Source: Streptomyces longhuiensis (GTDB lineage: Bacteria; Actinomycetota; Actinomycetes; Streptomycetales; Streptomycetaceae). Taken from it: a stretch of 64,000 nucleotides of DNA. Each line of letters starts with the position of its first letter. Position 1 is the first letter of the stretch. A program made the position numbers and the translations under genes. The DNA is taken from assembly GCF_020616555.1 (NCBI RefSeq), contig NZ_CP085173.1:3111501-3175500 (forward strand). The letters are read 5' to 3'. This document shows positions 15,919-25,157 of the stretch, one piece after another. A model generated the notes under the pieces. The model was not told the origin of the DNA. It made no database searches and worked only from the letters and a program-made list of their open reading frames with translations.

Positions 15919-17280
15919 TCACACGGCGGGGACGCAACGCCCGTCCTCCGTGCGGTAGTTCCAGCGCGCGCCGTCGCGGACCAGCTCGGTCACGGCGCGG
16001 ACGAAGCGCTCGACGTGCTCGTCCGGGGTGCCGGCGCCGAAGCTGACGCGGATCGCGTTGAGGGACTTCTCGCCGGGCGCGGCCTCGGGCGCCCCGCACT
16101 CCCCCTGCGACTGCGGGTCGCTGCCCAGCAGGGTGCGCACGAGCGGGTGGGCGCAGAAGAGGCCGTCGCGCACGCCGATGCCGTACTCGGCGGAGAGCGC
16201 GGCCGCGAAGTGCGAGCTGTTCCAGCCGTCGACGACGAAGGAGATGACGCCGACGCGCGGGGCGTCGTCGCCGAACAGCGAGAGGACCTTCACCTCGGGC
16301 ACGGCGGCGAGACCGTCACGGACCTTGCCGATCAGGTGCTGCTCACGGGCGACGAGCGAGTCGAAGCCCGCCTCGGTGAGGGCCTTGCAGGCGGAGGCGA
16401 TGGAGTAGACGCCGATGACGTTCGGCGAACCGGCCTCGTGGCGGGCCGCGCTGTCGTGCCACTCGACGTCCACACCGCCGTCCGCACGCCGCGCGACCTT
16501 GCGGGAGGCGCCGCCACCGGCGAGGTACGGCTCGGAGGCCTGGAGCCAGTCGGCGCGGCCGGCGAGGACGCCGGAGCCGAAGGGGGCGTACAGCTTGTGC
16601 CCGGAGAAGGCGACCCAGTCGACGTCGAGGTCCTGGATGTCCACGGGGTGGTGCGGGGCGAGCTGCGCGGCGTCGAGGACGATACGGGCGCCATGGGCGT
16701 GGGCAGCGGCGGCGAGCTCACGGACGGGCCACAGCTCGCCGGTGACGTTCGAGGCGCCCGTGACGCACACCAGGGCGGGCCCGTAGGGGTCGCGCTCGGC
16801 GAGGGCGCTCTCCAGGGTCTGGACGGCCTCGTCGGGCGTGCGCGGCGCGTTCAGGTACGTCACGCGGGCGTCGCGCCACGGCAGGAGCGAGGCGTGGTGT
16901 TCGGTCTCGAAGACGAAGACCTCGCAGTCGGCGGGGAGCACGGCGGCGAGCAGGTTGAGCGAGTCGGTGGTCGACCGGGTGAAGATCACCTGGTCGTCCG
17001 CGCGGCAGCCGAGGAACTCGGCGACGGTCACGCGGGAGTTCTCGAAGAGGTCGGTCGACAGCTGCGAGAGGTACCCGGCACCGCGGTGGACGCTGCCGTA
17101 GTACGGCGCGTAGGCGGCCACGTCGTCCCAGACCCGCTGGAGCGCCGGGGCGCTGGCCGCGTAGTCGAGGGCCGCGTAGGTGACCTCGCCACCGGTGACG
17201 AGCGGAACGGTGACATCCCGGCCGAGAACCGGCAGAGGGGTACAAAGCGACTGGTCGGCGGCAGCGGTGGAGACAGACAT
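15919..17280 (-). CDS. Class V aminotransferase (cysteine desulfurase-like), SAM-IV controlled
   Basis: A 453-residue PLP enzyme of the NifS/SufS superfamily. The PLP lysine is in the FSGHK motif, and the preceding LDAAQ supplies the ring-stacking aspartate. I do not see the mobile cysteine loop (SSGSAC type) of true desulfurases; instead there is DGLFCAHPL, whose Cys might serve. The reaction is therefore uncertain: cysteine desulfurase, lyase or aminotransferase. The leader carries a SAM-IV riboswitch, which ties the enzyme to methionine or sulfur metabolism. A GGGAG site precedes the ATG. Confidence 0.85.
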   Translation of the reverse strand: MSVSTAAADQSLCTPLPVLGRDVTVPLVTGGEVTYAALDYAASAPALQRVWDDVAAYAPYYGSVHRGAGYLSQLSTDLFENSRVTVAEFLGCRADDQVIFTRSTTDSLNLLAAVLPADCEVFVFETEHHASLLPWRDARVTYLNAPRTPDEAVQTLESALAERDPYGPALVCVTGASNVTGELWPVRELAAAAHAHGARIVLDAAQLAPHHPVDIQDLDVDWVAFSGHKLYAPFGSGVLAGRADWLQASEPYLAGGGASRKVARRADGGVDVEWHDSAARHEAGSPNVIGVYSIASACKALTEAGFDSLVAREQHLIGKVRDGLAAVPEVKVLSLFGDDAPRVGVISFVVDGWNSSHFAAALSAEYGIGVRDGLFCAHPLVRTLLGSDPQSQGECGAPEAAPGEKSLNAIRVSFGAGTPDEHVERFVRAVTELVRDGARWNYRTEDGRCVPAV

Positions 17281-17428
17281 GGCGAACTCCCGTGAGAGGT
17301 AAGCGAATTGACCGCGCCGGAGCCGATGGCTCGACGGCGCAGCCGTAAAGAAAAAGGGGGTGTGCGGAGGTGGGGCGGAGATGCCCTATCGCATTCGCTT
17401 GCTCACGAGACTGCTCCCTTGAGGACCA

Positions 17429-17452
17429 GGACCCCAGGGTGTGCAGGGGTCC
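17429..17452 (-). promoter_or_regulatory. Stem at 3' edge of the SAM-IV aptamer
   Basis: 7-bp inverted repeat (GGACCCC / GGGGTCC, 10-nt loop). Its first bases overlap the last conserved segment of the aptamer, so it could form part of the expression platform. Inference only. Confidence 0.4.
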
Positions 17453-17564
17453 GCGCTTGCAGAGCACCTTGCTGTGCACTGCCTGGTCTTCACCCGGGGC
17501 ACCCCGCCACGGACGGAGGGTTGCCGGACAGCGAGCCGGGGCCTAATCGCTGTCACTCATGACC
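17450..17564 (-). ncRNA. SAM-IV riboswitch aptamer
   Basis: On the minus strand the leader shows the conserved SAM-IV pattern in order: GGTCATGAGTG, an AGCG stem, GGCCCCGGCT, TGTCCGGCAACCCTCC, GGGGTGCCCCGGGTGA, then GACC, which pairs with the first GGTC to close P1 (17561-17564 with 17485-17488). After P1 there is a short hairpin (GCAC/GTGC) and the conserved GCAAGCGCGG. This matches the actinobacterial SAM-IV class as I know it. The distance to the start codon is about 170 bases, enough for an expression platform. Confidence 0.92.
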
Positions 17565-17628
17565 TGCCGAGAAGTATGCCAGCTGATCGCTTCATCGCAA
17601 CAGCGTGTCCGCATCCCGGACGGAGAGT

Positions 17629-17660
17629 GGTGGGGAGGCACCGACCGGCACCTCCCCACC
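17629..17660. terminator. Terminator downstream of trpD
   Basis: 10-bp perfect inverted repeat (17629-17638 and 17651-17660) 18 bases past the trpD stop. It separates trpD from the riboswitch transcript. Confidence 0.7.
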
Positions 17661-17677
17661 CTGTCTTCCTTACGCGC

Positions 17678-18742
17678 TCACGCGTTGCTGGCCGCCACCC
17701 AGCGCTCCAGCGACCTCTTCGCGGCGCCCGAGTCGATCGACTCGGCGGCGCGGGCCATGCCGGCCCGGATCTGGTCGGTCAGAGGGCCCTCGCCGGGCGT
17801 GAGAGCGACGAGCGCCGCCGCCGAGTTGAGGAGGACCGCGTCCCGTACCGGGCCCCTCTCGCCGTCCAGGAGGCGGCGGGCGACCTCCGCGTTGTACGAC
17901 GCGTCGGCGCCCCGCAGCGCGGACACCGGCACCAGCTCGAGGCCGACGTCCCGCGGGTCGAAGGCCTCCTCGCGCACGGCGCCGTCCCGGACCACCCAGA
18001 TCCGCGAGGTCGCCGTCGTCGTCAGCTCGTCCAGCCCGTCGTCGCCGCGGAAGACGAGCGACGAGTGACCGCGCTCGGCGAAGACACCGGCCACGATGGG
18101 CGCCATCCGCGCGTCGGCGACCCCGACGGCCTGTGCCCGCACCTTGGCCGGGTTGGTCAGCGGACCGAGGAAGTTGAACGTCGTGCGGATGCCCAGCTGG
18201 CCGCGCGCCGCCGCCACGTGCCGCAGCGCCGGGTGGAACTTCACGGCGAAGCAGAACGTGATCCCCGCCTCCTCCGCGACCTCGGCCACGCGCTTCGGCG
18301 TCAGCTCCAGATTCACGCCGAGCTTCTCCAGGACGTCCGAGGCGCCGGACGCCGACGAGGCGGCGCGGTTGCCGTGCTTGACGACCTTGGCACCCGTACC
18401 CGCGATGACGATGGCCGACATCGTGGAGATGTTGACCGTCTTGGCGCCGTCGCCACCCGTGCCGACGATGTCGACCGTGTCGCCCGGGACCTCGATCACG
18501 TTCGCGTGCTCGTACATGGACCGTACGAGGCCGGAGATCTCCTCGACGGTCTCGCCCTTGGCGCGCATGGCCACAGCGAACCCGGCGATCTGCACGTCCG
18601 TGGCCTCGCCCCGCATGATGCGGTCCATGGCCCAGGCGGTGTCGTCGGCGCTCTGGTCGCGCCCTTCGAGGAGGCCGTTCAGCAGCTGGGGCCAGGAACG
18701 GCCCGCCGCGGTATTGCCTCCTGCGGGGGTCACAGCATTCAT
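17678..18742 (-). CDS. trpD: Anthranilate phosphoribosyltransferase
   Basis: Transfers phosphoribosyl from PRPP to anthranilate, the second step of the tryptophan branch. The 354-residue length is normal. The PRPP and metal motif GTGGDGAKT is near residue 94, and the anthranilate-side KHGNRAASS near residue 122. It is separate from the other trp genes, next to the qcr operon, which is the usual actinobacterial arrangement. It has its own terminator. Confidence 0.95.
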   Translation of the reverse strand: MNAVTPAGGNTAAGRSWPQLLNGLLEGRDQSADDTAWAMDRIMRGEATDVQIAGFAVAMRAKGETVEEISGLVRSMYEHANVIEVPGDTVDIVGTGGDGAKTVNISTMSAIVIAGTGAKVVKHGNRAASSASGASDVLEKLGVNLELTPKRVAEVAEEAGITFCFAVKFHPALRHVAAARGQLGIRTTFNFLGPLTNPAKVRAQAVGVADARMAPIVAGVFAERGHSSLVFRGDDGLDELTTTATSRIWVVRDGAVREEAFDPRDVGLELVPVSALRGADASYNAEVARRLLDGERGPVRDAVLLNSAAALVALTPGEGPLTDQIRAGMARAAESIDSGAAKRSLERWVAASNA

Positions 18743-18807
18743 CTGCCGCTCCTGGTTTTTCGTGTGTAGGGGAACAAGGCCACCCTATCCAGCCCGGAGA
18801 GCGGCAA

Positions 18808-18838
18808 AGAGCCCCGTCCAGTGCCTGGACGGGGCTCT
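18808..18838. terminator. Terminator of the ctaE-qcrCAB operon
   Basis: Perfect 14-bp stem (18808-18821 and 18825-18838) with a 3-nt loop, between the qcrB stop and the trpD start. Confidence 0.9.
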
Positions 18839-18901
18839 CACCGTGGCGACCATGGGTCCCCCGCTCGAGCGAAGCCGAGAGTGGGGGGTCAGTTCAGGTG
18901 A

Positions 18902-20539
18902 TCAGTGGTGGCCGTGGCCGCTGGTGATCTCCTTGTACTCCTCGACAGTCGGCTTGGGGATCTGGCTCTCCTCGCCGTACAGGCCCTCGGAGAGCTTGGC
19001 CCGCAGCTTCTCGGTACCGGACACCTTGCGCTCCACACCGTTCTCGTCGACCGTCGGGCCGATCTCGAGCGGCGCGTACTGCTCGTGCGCGGTGAGGGTG
19101 TGCAGGGCGTCGGGCCCGAGCGGCTCGTGGACCTCGATGAACTCACCGTGCGGCAGGCGCTTGATGAGGCCGGACTCGCGTCCGTGCAGCACCTTGTCCT
19201 TGTCGCGGCGCTGGAGGCCGAGGCAGATCCGCTTGGTGGCGACGAAGACCAGCACGGGCACGACGAAGAACCCGATGCGCACGAACCAGGTGATCGCGTT
19301 GATCGACAGGTGGAAGTGCGTGGCCCAGAGGTCGTTACCACCACCGACGAGCAGGACGAAGTACCAGCTGATCCAGGCTGCACCGAACGCGGTCCGGGTC
19401 GGGACGTTGCGCGGGCGGTCCAGGATGTGGTGCTCGCGCTTGTCGCCGGTGACCCAGGACTCGATGAACGGGTAGACCGCGATGGCCACCAGGACCAGCG
19501 GGAAGATGATCAGCGGGATGAACACACCCAGGACGAGCGTGTGGCCCCAGAGGTTGATCTCCCAGCCCGGCATGAAGCGGATCAGGCCTTCGGAGAAGCC
19601 CATGTACCAGTCGGGCTGGGCGCCGGTGGAGACCTGGTCGATCCGGTACGGGCCGATGGCCCAGATCGGGTTGATCGACGCGATCGCGGAGACGACCGCG
19701 ATGACACCGAAGACCAGGAAGAAGAAGCCACCCGCCTTGGCCATGTAGACCGGCAGCAGCGGCATGCCGACGACGTTCTTGTTCGTCTTTCCGGGGCCCG
19801 CGAACTGCGTGTGCTTGTGGTAGAAGACCAGGATCAGGTGGCCGACCACCAGGCCGAGCATGATGCCCGGCAGCAGCAGGATGTGGACCGAGTAGAACCG
19901 CGCGACGAAGTCGCCGCCCGGGAACTCGCCGCCGAAGAGGAAGAACGACAGGTACGTGCCGACGATCGGCACGGACAGGACCGCGCCCTCCATGAAGCGG
20001 ACACCGGTGCCGGAGAGCAGGTCGTCCGGGAGCGAGTAACCGGTGAAGCCGGTGAACATGCCGAGGACGAACAGCAGGAAGCCGAACAGCCAGTTGATCT
20101 CACGGGGCTTGCGGAACGCACCCGTGAAGAACACGCGCATCATGTGCACGAACATGCCGGCGAGGAAGATCAGCGCCGCCCAGTGGTGGATCTGCCGGAT
20201 CAGCAGACCACCGCGCACATCGAAGGAGATGTGCATGGTCGAGTTGAACGCCTCGGACATCAGCTGTCCCTGCAGCGGGACGTAGCTGCCGTGGTACTCC
20301 ACCTCGTTCATCGACGGGTGGAAGAACAGCGTCAGGTACACACCCGTGAGGATGATGATGATGAAGCTGTAGAGGCAGATCTCACCGAGCATGAAGGACC
20401 AGTGGTCCGGGAAGATCTTGCGCATGTTGGCCTTGGCCAGGGAGTAGATCCCGAGCCGGCCGTCCGCCCAGTCGGCTACCCGCTCACCGGCGGGCGCCTT
20501 CTCGCGCGAGGACGCGTCGTTGGTCGTCGTAGTGCTCAT
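18902..20539 (-). CDS. qcrB: Cytochrome bcc complex, cytochrome b subunit
   Basis: The quinol-oxidising membrane subunit of the bcc complex. 545 residues, longer than mitochondrial cytochrome b because of the actinobacterial C-terminal extension, which ends in HGHH. Two b-haems are carried by paired histidines in the HHWA and YSVHILL/GLVVGH helices; the Qo-site PDW(Y) motif is present. It overlaps qcrA by ATGA, so the two are translationally coupled. The last gene of the ctaE-qcrC-qcrA-qcrB operon. In actinobacteria this complex forms a supercomplex with the aa3 oxidase (family knowledge). Confidence 0.97.
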   Translation of the reverse strand: MSTTTTNDASSREKAPAGERVADWADGRLGIYSLAKANMRKIFPDHWSFMLGEICLYSFIIIILTGVYLTLFFHPSMNEVEYHGSYVPLQGQLMSEAFNSTMHISFDVRGGLLIRQIHHWAALIFLAGMFVHMMRVFFTGAFRKPREINWLFGFLLFVLGMFTGFTGYSLPDDLLSGTGVRFMEGAVLSVPIVGTYLSFFLFGGEFPGGDFVARFYSVHILLLPGIMLGLVVGHLILVFYHKHTQFAGPGKTNKNVVGMPLLPVYMAKAGGFFFLVFGVIAVVSAIASINPIWAIGPYRIDQVSTGAQPDWYMGFSEGLIRFMPGWEINLWGHTLVLGVFIPLIIFPLVLVAIAVYPFIESWVTGDKREHHILDRPRNVPTRTAFGAAWISWYFVLLVGGGNDLWATHFHLSINAITWFVRIGFFVVPVLVFVATKRICLGLQRRDKDKVLHGRESGLIKRLPHGEFIEVHEPLGPDALHTLTAHEQYAPLEIGPTVDENGVERKVSGTEKLRAKLSEGLYGEESQIPKPTVEEYKEITSGHGHH

Positions 20540-21594
20540 CCGCGCTCCCAGAAAGCAGGACCGACGGGCTCTGCGAAGTCGCCGAGCGCCTGCAGGTAAC
20601 CCTCGCCGTTCACGCCGATACGCAGCTGCGGGAGCGCGTGGCCGGCGGGACCGAAGATGACGCGGGCGCCGTCGGAGAGGTCGAAGGTGGACTGGTGACA
20701 GGGGCAGAGCACGTGGTGCGTCTGCTGTTCGTACAGGGAGATCGGGCAACCCACGTGGGTGCAGACCTTCGAGTACGCGACGACGCCCTCGTGAGCCCAC
20801 TCGAGCTCTTGCTTGTCCTTGATGTCCTCCGGCTGGATCCGGACCAGCATCAGGGCGGCCTTGCCCATGACCTGCTGGAAGTCCTCGTCCGTCTCCTCCA
20901 GGCCCTCGGGCTTGGCGAAGGTGAGCGAGCCGACCACGATGTCCGAAGGACGCAGCGGCTCGTTCGTGTTCATGTTGACGAGGAGCTTGCCCTTCTTCCA
21001 CGCGGTGTGCCGGAGCTTGTCCTCCGGCAGCGGACCGAGGTCACGAAGGAGGATGACGCCGGAGAGCGGGACCATGGCGACCGCGCCGAAGAGCGTGTTG
21101 CGGATCAGCTTGCGCCGACCGAACTGCGACTCCTTGGCGCCCTGCTTGAAGTCCGCCAGGACCTTCGCCTTGACGTCGGGCTCGGCCGAGATCGCGTGAC
21201 GGTCGTCGGCCACCTCCACGTCGGACATCAGGGTGCGGGCCCAGTGGACCGCGCCCGCGCCGATGCAGAACAGGGCGACGCCGAGCGTCATACCGAGCGC
21301 GAAGTTCAGCGCGCTGATGTGCCCGATCGGCCAGATGTAGACGCTCTTGTCGGCCTTGATCGTCACGTACGAGGCGATGAAGGCGACGGTGGAGAGCATC
21401 GAGAGCATGAACAGGAAGGCGACCACGCGCTCGGAGCGCTTGGCGGCCCGCTCGTCGATGTCCTGGATCCGGTGCTCGTGGGGCGGCAGCCCCGGATCGG
21501 CGAAGGGGTCGTCCTTCACCGCGACCGAGCCGTGCGGCTGGTCGGCGTCCTGCGCGCTGGGCAGGTTCTCTTCTGGAATCTCTTGGCTACTCAT
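20536..21594 (-). CDS. qcrA: Cytochrome bcc complex, Rieske iron-sulfur subunit
   Basis: 352 residues, with the 2Fe-2S ligands in CTHVGC and CPCHQS in the C-terminal domain. The N-terminal part has three hydrophobic segments, the actinobacterial form, instead of the single anchor of other bacteria. It passes electrons from quinol to the haem c of QcrC. ATGA overlaps at both ends with qcrC and qcrB show tight coupling. Confidence 0.97.
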   Translation of the reverse strand: MSSQEIPEENLPSAQDADQPHGSVAVKDDPFADPGLPPHEHRIQDIDERAAKRSERVVAFLFMLSMLSTVAFIASYVTIKADKSVYIWPIGHISALNFALGMTLGVALFCIGAGAVHWARTLMSDVEVADDRHAISAEPDVKAKVLADFKQGAKESQFGRRKLIRNTLFGAVAMVPLSGVILLRDLGPLPEDKLRHTAWKKGKLLVNMNTNEPLRPSDIVVGSLTFAKPEGLEETDEDFQQVMGKAALMLVRIQPEDIKDKQELEWAHEGVVAYSKVCTHVGCPISLYEQQTHHVLCPCHQSTFDLSDGARVIFGPAGHALPQLRIGVNGEGYLQALGDFAEPVGPAFWERG

Positions 21595-22400
21595 GACTTC
21601 TTGGCCTTTGCGGTCCGAGCGGCGACCCAGACGGCGACGGCGACCAGTGCGCCGAGGCCGAAGATCCAGGCGAACAGGCCTTCACTGACCGGGCCGAGCC
21701 CGCCCAGGTTCAGACCGCCGGGGCTCTCGGTCTTGCCACCGTTGACCGCGTTGATGTACGCGATGATGTCCTTCTTGCTCTTCTCCGGCATCGTGGTGTC
21801 GGGGAAGGACGGCATGTTCTGCGGGCCCGTCTGCATGGCCTCGTAGATGTGCTTCGGGCTCACGCCCTCCAGGCTCGGCGCGAACTTGCCGTGTGTCAGC
21901 GCGCCGCCCTCACCGGTGAAGTTGTGGCACTGCGCGCAGTTGGTACGGAACAGCTCGCCACCGTTGGCGATGTCCGCACCCTCCGGGCTGACCTGGTTCT
22001 TCGTCGGGACGGTCGGACCGGCACCGAGCGAGGCGACGTACGCCGCGAGCTGGTCGATCTCGGCCTGCGAGTAGATGACCTTCTTCTTCGGGATCTGCGC
22101 GCCGGGCTGCTGCGCAGGCATGCGCCCGGTGCCGACCTGGAAGTCGACGGCCGCGGCGCCCACGCCCGTCAGCGGCGGACCGTCAGAGCTGCCCTGACCG
22201 CCGGTGCCGTGGCAGCTGGCGCAGCCGACGGCGTAGAGCTTCTTGCCCTCGTCGATGGCGAGGGACTGGGCGGTTTCGTCGGCCTGCGCCTTGCTCGCGG
22301 GTGCGAACGCGGCGTACAGCCCCCCGGTGGCCGCCAGCGCGAGGAGTAGGACGACGACCGCCGCCAGCGGATGGCGTCGTCGTGCGGAGAGCTTTTTCAC
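21591..22400 (-). CDS. qcrC: Cytochrome bcc complex, dihaem cytochrome c subunit
   Basis: 269 residues with an N-terminal membrane anchor (about residues 12-34), two haem c motifs (CASCH at 60-64, CAQCH at 155-159) and a C-terminal membrane helix. The two haems replace the soluble cytochrome c of other organisms and hand electrons straight to CtaC. It starts 74 bases downstream of ctaE. Confidence 0.97.
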   Translation of the reverse strand: MKKLSARRRHPLAAVVVLLLALAATGGLYAAFAPASKAQADETAQSLAIDEGKKLYAVGCASCHGTGGQGSSDGPPLTGVGAAAVDFQVGTGRMPAQQPGAQIPKKKVIYSQAEIDQLAAYVASLGAGPTVPTKNQVSPEGADIANGGELFRTNCAQCHNFTGEGGALTHGKFAPSLEGVSPKHIYEAMQTGPQNMPSFPDTTMPEKSKKDIIAYINAVNGGKTESPGGLNLGGLGPVSEGLFAWIFGLGALVAVAVWVAARTAKAKKS

Positions 22401-22474
22401 GGATTACCCCGGTGTCAGGATCTTCTGCGTCGGTGCTTGCTGGACGAGTCGGTGCGTCGGGATCGACGTACCGG

Positions 22475-23095
22475 CTACTTGATCAGGTAGATCGTGGCGA
22501 AAAGGCCGATCCAGACGACATCGACGAAGTGCCAGTAATAGGACACGACGATGGCTGCGGTCGCCTGCTCATGGGTGAACTTCCTGGCCGCGTATGTGCG
22601 GCCGAGGACGAACAGGAAGGCGATGAGGCCACCTGTCACGTGCAGTCCATGGAAGCCAGTCGTCAGGTAGAACACCGAGCCGTACGGGTCGGAGGACAGC
22701 GAGAGACCGTCCTTCTTGACCAGCTCGGTGTACTCGAAGATCTGACCGCCGATGAAGATCGCACCCATGATGAAGGTGACGATGAACCATGTCCTGAGCT
22801 TCTTCACATCCCCGCGCTCGGCGGCGAACACGCCGAGCTGACAGGTCAGTGAGGAGAGCACCAGGATCGTGGTGTTCGTCGCTGAGAACGGAACGTTCAG
22901 CGACTCGGCCATTTCCTTCCAGTGATCTGGCCCGGTCACCGATCGCAGGGTGAAGTACATCGCGAAGAGGGCCGCGAAGAACATCAGCTCGGAACTCAGC
23001 CAGATGATGGTTCCGACGCTGGTGAGGTTCGGCCGATTGACCGACGGGTGCGCGTGCCCGGTTTCTACTGTCGTTGCTGTCGCCACGACCGACAT
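22475..23095 (-). CDS. ctaE: Cytochrome c oxidase subunit III
   Basis: A 206-residue membrane protein with five hydrophobic segments and the subunit III residues WLSSELMFF and WHFVDVVW. It is the first gene of the ctaE-qcrCAB operon, apart from the other oxidase genes, as in mycobacteria. The ATG used here lies inside a perfect palindrome, and no strong ribosome binding site precedes it, so its expression may be controlled at the start codon or the message may begin close to it. Confidence 0.96.
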   Translation of the reverse strand: MSVVATATTVETGHAHPSVNRPNLTSVGTIIWLSSELMFFAALFAMYFTLRSVTGPDHWKEMAESLNVPFSATNTTILVLSSLTCQLGVFAAERGDVKKLRTWFIVTFIMGAIFIGGQIFEYTELVKKDGLSLSSDPYGSVFYLTTGFHGLHVTGGLIAFLFVLGRTYAARKFTHEQATAAIVVSYYWHFVDVVWIGLFATIYLIK

Positions 23096-23106
23096 TATGT
23101 CGGTCG
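23086..23106. promoter_or_regulatory. Perfect 21-bp palindrome over the ctaE start codon
   Basis: Two 10-nt arms (CGACCGACAT and ATGTCGGTCG) around one central base. The ctaE ATG occupies 23093-23095, in the middle. It could be an operator for a dimeric regulator, or in RNA an 8-bp stem with the start codon at the loop. It also sits between ctaE and the divergent receiver-like gene. Confidence 0.6.
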
Positions 23107-23282
23107 CTTATCTCGCGCTCACTCCGGGGGGTGCCGTTCGGAGTGTCTGTGGGGTGTGTCCAGCCCGTATGGCCCATCGGGGCGGTGTCCGAACCGGTGT
23201 TGACGGGGTGTCGGGAGGAGTAGGCTCCGCGCAACGCTTCCCCACCTTGATGAGTCAAAGACGCCGAAGTCTCGGAGGAACG

Positions 23283-23684
23283 ATGCAGTCGACCGCGACG
23301 GTCCTGGTCTACAGCGACAACGCAAGCACCCGCGAACAGGTCCGCCTCGCGACCGGGCGCAGGCCCGCCGCCGACGCCCCCGAGGTCGAGTTCGTCGAGT
23401 GCGCCACGCTCCCGGCCGTCCTCAAGGAGCTGGACCGCGGCGGCATCGACGTCTGCGTCCTGGACGGCGAGGCCGTTCCCGCGGGCGGCATGGGCGTCTG
23501 CCGGCAGATCAAGGACGAGATCTTCCACTGCCCGCCGGTGCTGCTCCTGATGGGCCGCCCGCAGGACGCCTGGCTGGCCACCTGGAGCCGTGCCGAGGCC
23601 GCTGTGACGCTGCCGGTCGACCCGGTCGAGCTCGCGGGCGCACTGGCCTCTCTGCTGCGCTCGCGGCGCGCCGTGGAGGCGTAG
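23283..23684 (+). CDS. Degenerate response-regulator receiver-like protein
   Basis: A 133-residue single-domain protein with receiver-like strand-helix order. The phospho-acceptor position appears to be D61 in CVLDGE. The acidic pocket is reduced to one Asp (D12), and the conserved Lys before Pro is replaced (L110-P111). It has no output domain. It is therefore an atypical or pseudo-receiver that may bind a ligand or partner and not be phosphorylated. GGAGG 4 bases upstream supports the ATG. It is divergent from ctaE-qcrCAB, across the palindrome. Confidence 0.72.
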   Translation: MQSTATVLVYSDNASTREQVRLATGRRPAADAPEVEFVECATLPAVLKELDRGGIDVCVLDGEAVPAGGMGVCRQIKDEIFHCPPVLLLMGRPQDAWLATWSRAEAAVTLPVDPVELAGALASLLRSRRAVEA

Positions 23685-23702
23685 GGCGCTTCGGTACGCC
23701 GA

Positions 23703-23738
23703 AAGGGCGATCCGCAGCTCTGCCGCGGGTCGCCCCTT
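23703..23738. terminator. Bidirectional terminator
   Basis: Stem of 13 pairs with one bulge and one G-T pair (arms 23703-23715 and 23725-23738), between the receiver-like gene and the convergent L,D-transpeptidase gene. Confidence 0.6.
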
Positions 23739-23764
23739 CCGTGTGTGGTCCGGAGTCAGAAGTC

Positions 23765-25024
23765 TCACACCTCGGGGCTCAGTCGGGCCGCCTGGACGCC
23801 GCTGCGGCCGCCGTCCGTCGCGGCCGCCTGTATGGCGCTGCCCTTCTCCCAGTTCTTCCAGCTGAGGTTCCAGTCGCCGAAGCCGTTCCCGAACGGGTCC
23901 ATTTGGGCGCCGTTGCTGTTGACGACCTTCACGATGTCGCCGGTGCGGACGGTGTTGAAGAACCACTCGGCGTTGCTGGTGCTCATGCCGGTGCAGCCGT
24001 GGCTGACGTTGGCGTATCCCTGGGAGCCCGCGGACCAGGGGGCGGCGTGCACGTATTCGCCGCTCCAGGTCACCCGGGTCGCGTAGTACACGTCCATGTC
24101 GTACGACTCCGACGAGCCCTCGGCGATGCCGATGCTGGTGCTGCGCATCCGTACGAGGGCTTCCTTGCCGAGTACGACCTTGACGCCGTTGCGGGTCTCG
24201 AAGCCGGGCTTGCCGGTGGTGACGGGGATCGTGTTGATCACGCGGCCGTTGCGGTAGACCGTCATCTGGTGCGAGGCGGCGTCGGTCACGGCCTCTATTC
24301 GGTCACCTATGGTGAGGCGGAGGGGCTTGGAGTCGCCGCCCCAGAGGCGGTCGCCGACCTTGATGCCGTTGAGGGTGCTGTGCGCCTCCACGGTGGCGCC
24401 TGCGGGCCAGTACTCCTCGGGGCGGTAGTGCAGCGTCTTGTCGTCCACCCAGGTCCAGGAGCCCGCCACTGCGGGCTCCGAGTCGACCTTCAGGGCCCTC
24501 TCGACGACGGCCCGTGCGGCCTTGTCCTTGACGGGGGCGCTGAGTGCGGCGGTGACGGGCTGTCCGACGCCGTACTTCCCGGCATCGGGGCCGAAGGTGA
24601 CCTTCAGGGCCTTGTTCTTGCCCGCGTGGCCCGTGTCGAAGGTGAGGACCTTGCGGCCCGGCTCGCCGTCCTCGTCCTCGGTGCTCACGTGCACCGTGTA
24701 GTGGGCGTCAGCGGCGAGCGGGGCGGTGCTGTGCCACCTGCTTCCGTCGGCGGACAGTTCGCCCGCGACATAGCGGCCTATGGAATCGGTGGCGGTGACA
24801 TCGGTGATGCGTGCCTCGTCGCCCTCCGAGGTGATTTCTATGGGCTTGTTCGGGTCGGCCTTCTTGCTCCCGGACTCCCCGCTGAAGCTGATCTCGCTCG
24901 CTGCGTCGTACGGCTTGGCGGTGAGCGGGTGACTGGAGCCGCCGCAGGCCGTGACGCTCGCACCGAGTGCGGTCACCAGCAGAGTGCAGCCCATTACCGT
25001 GCGAATTCTCGGTGAGTTGTTCAT
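23765..25024 (-). CDS. Lipoprotein L,D-transpeptidase
   Basis: A 419-residue lipoprotein (signal peptide with lipobox VTAC, C27) that forms 3-3 cross-links in peptidoglycan. Two Ig-like domains (about residues 55-240) precede the YkuD catalytic domain (about 245-370), with catalytic SHGC (Cys 344). This is the actinobacterial LdtMt2 architecture. The ATG at 25024 has no clear binding site, but upstream residues are not typical of a signal peptide, so the shorter start fits better. It lies between the two respiratory operons and is not functionally linked by sequence. Confidence 0.9.
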   Translation of the reverse strand: MNNSPRIRTVMGCTLLVTALGASVTACGGSSHPLTAKPYDAASEISFSGESGSKKADPNKPIEITSEGDEARITDVTATDSIGRYVAGELSADGSRWHSTAPLAADAHYTVHVSTEDEDGEPGRKVLTFDTGHAGKNKALKVTFGPDAGKYGVGQPVTAALSAPVKDKAARAVVERALKVDSEPAVAGSWTWVDDKTLHYRPEEYWPAGATVEAHSTLNGIKVGDRLWGGDSKPLRLTIGDRIEAVTDAASHQMTVYRNGRVINTIPVTTGKPGFETRNGVKVVLGKEALVRMRSTSIGIAEGSSESYDMDVYYATRVTWSGEYVHAAPWSAGSQGYANVSHGCTGMSTSNAEWFFNTVRTGDIVKVVNSNGAQMDPFGNGFGDWNLSWKNWEKGSAIQAAATDGGRSGVQAARLSPEV

Positions 25025-25103
25025 GAGCAACACGGTATGAACCCTGGTCGCTCGCGGCGCGTCGATTGGGCCGTCCGAGGCACGGCCGGCGCGGGGCACG
25101 GGA

Positions 25104-25141
25104 AAGGGCCCGGACACTCCATCAGGAATGTCCGGGCCCTT
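25104..25141 (-). terminator. Terminator of the ctaCDF operon
   Basis: Perfect 13-bp stem (25104-25116 and 25129-25141) with a 12-nt loop, just past the ctaF stop. On the minus strand it is followed by TTTCCC. Confidence 0.85.
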
Positions 25142-25157
25142 CGGCGTCGGCCGGGCC

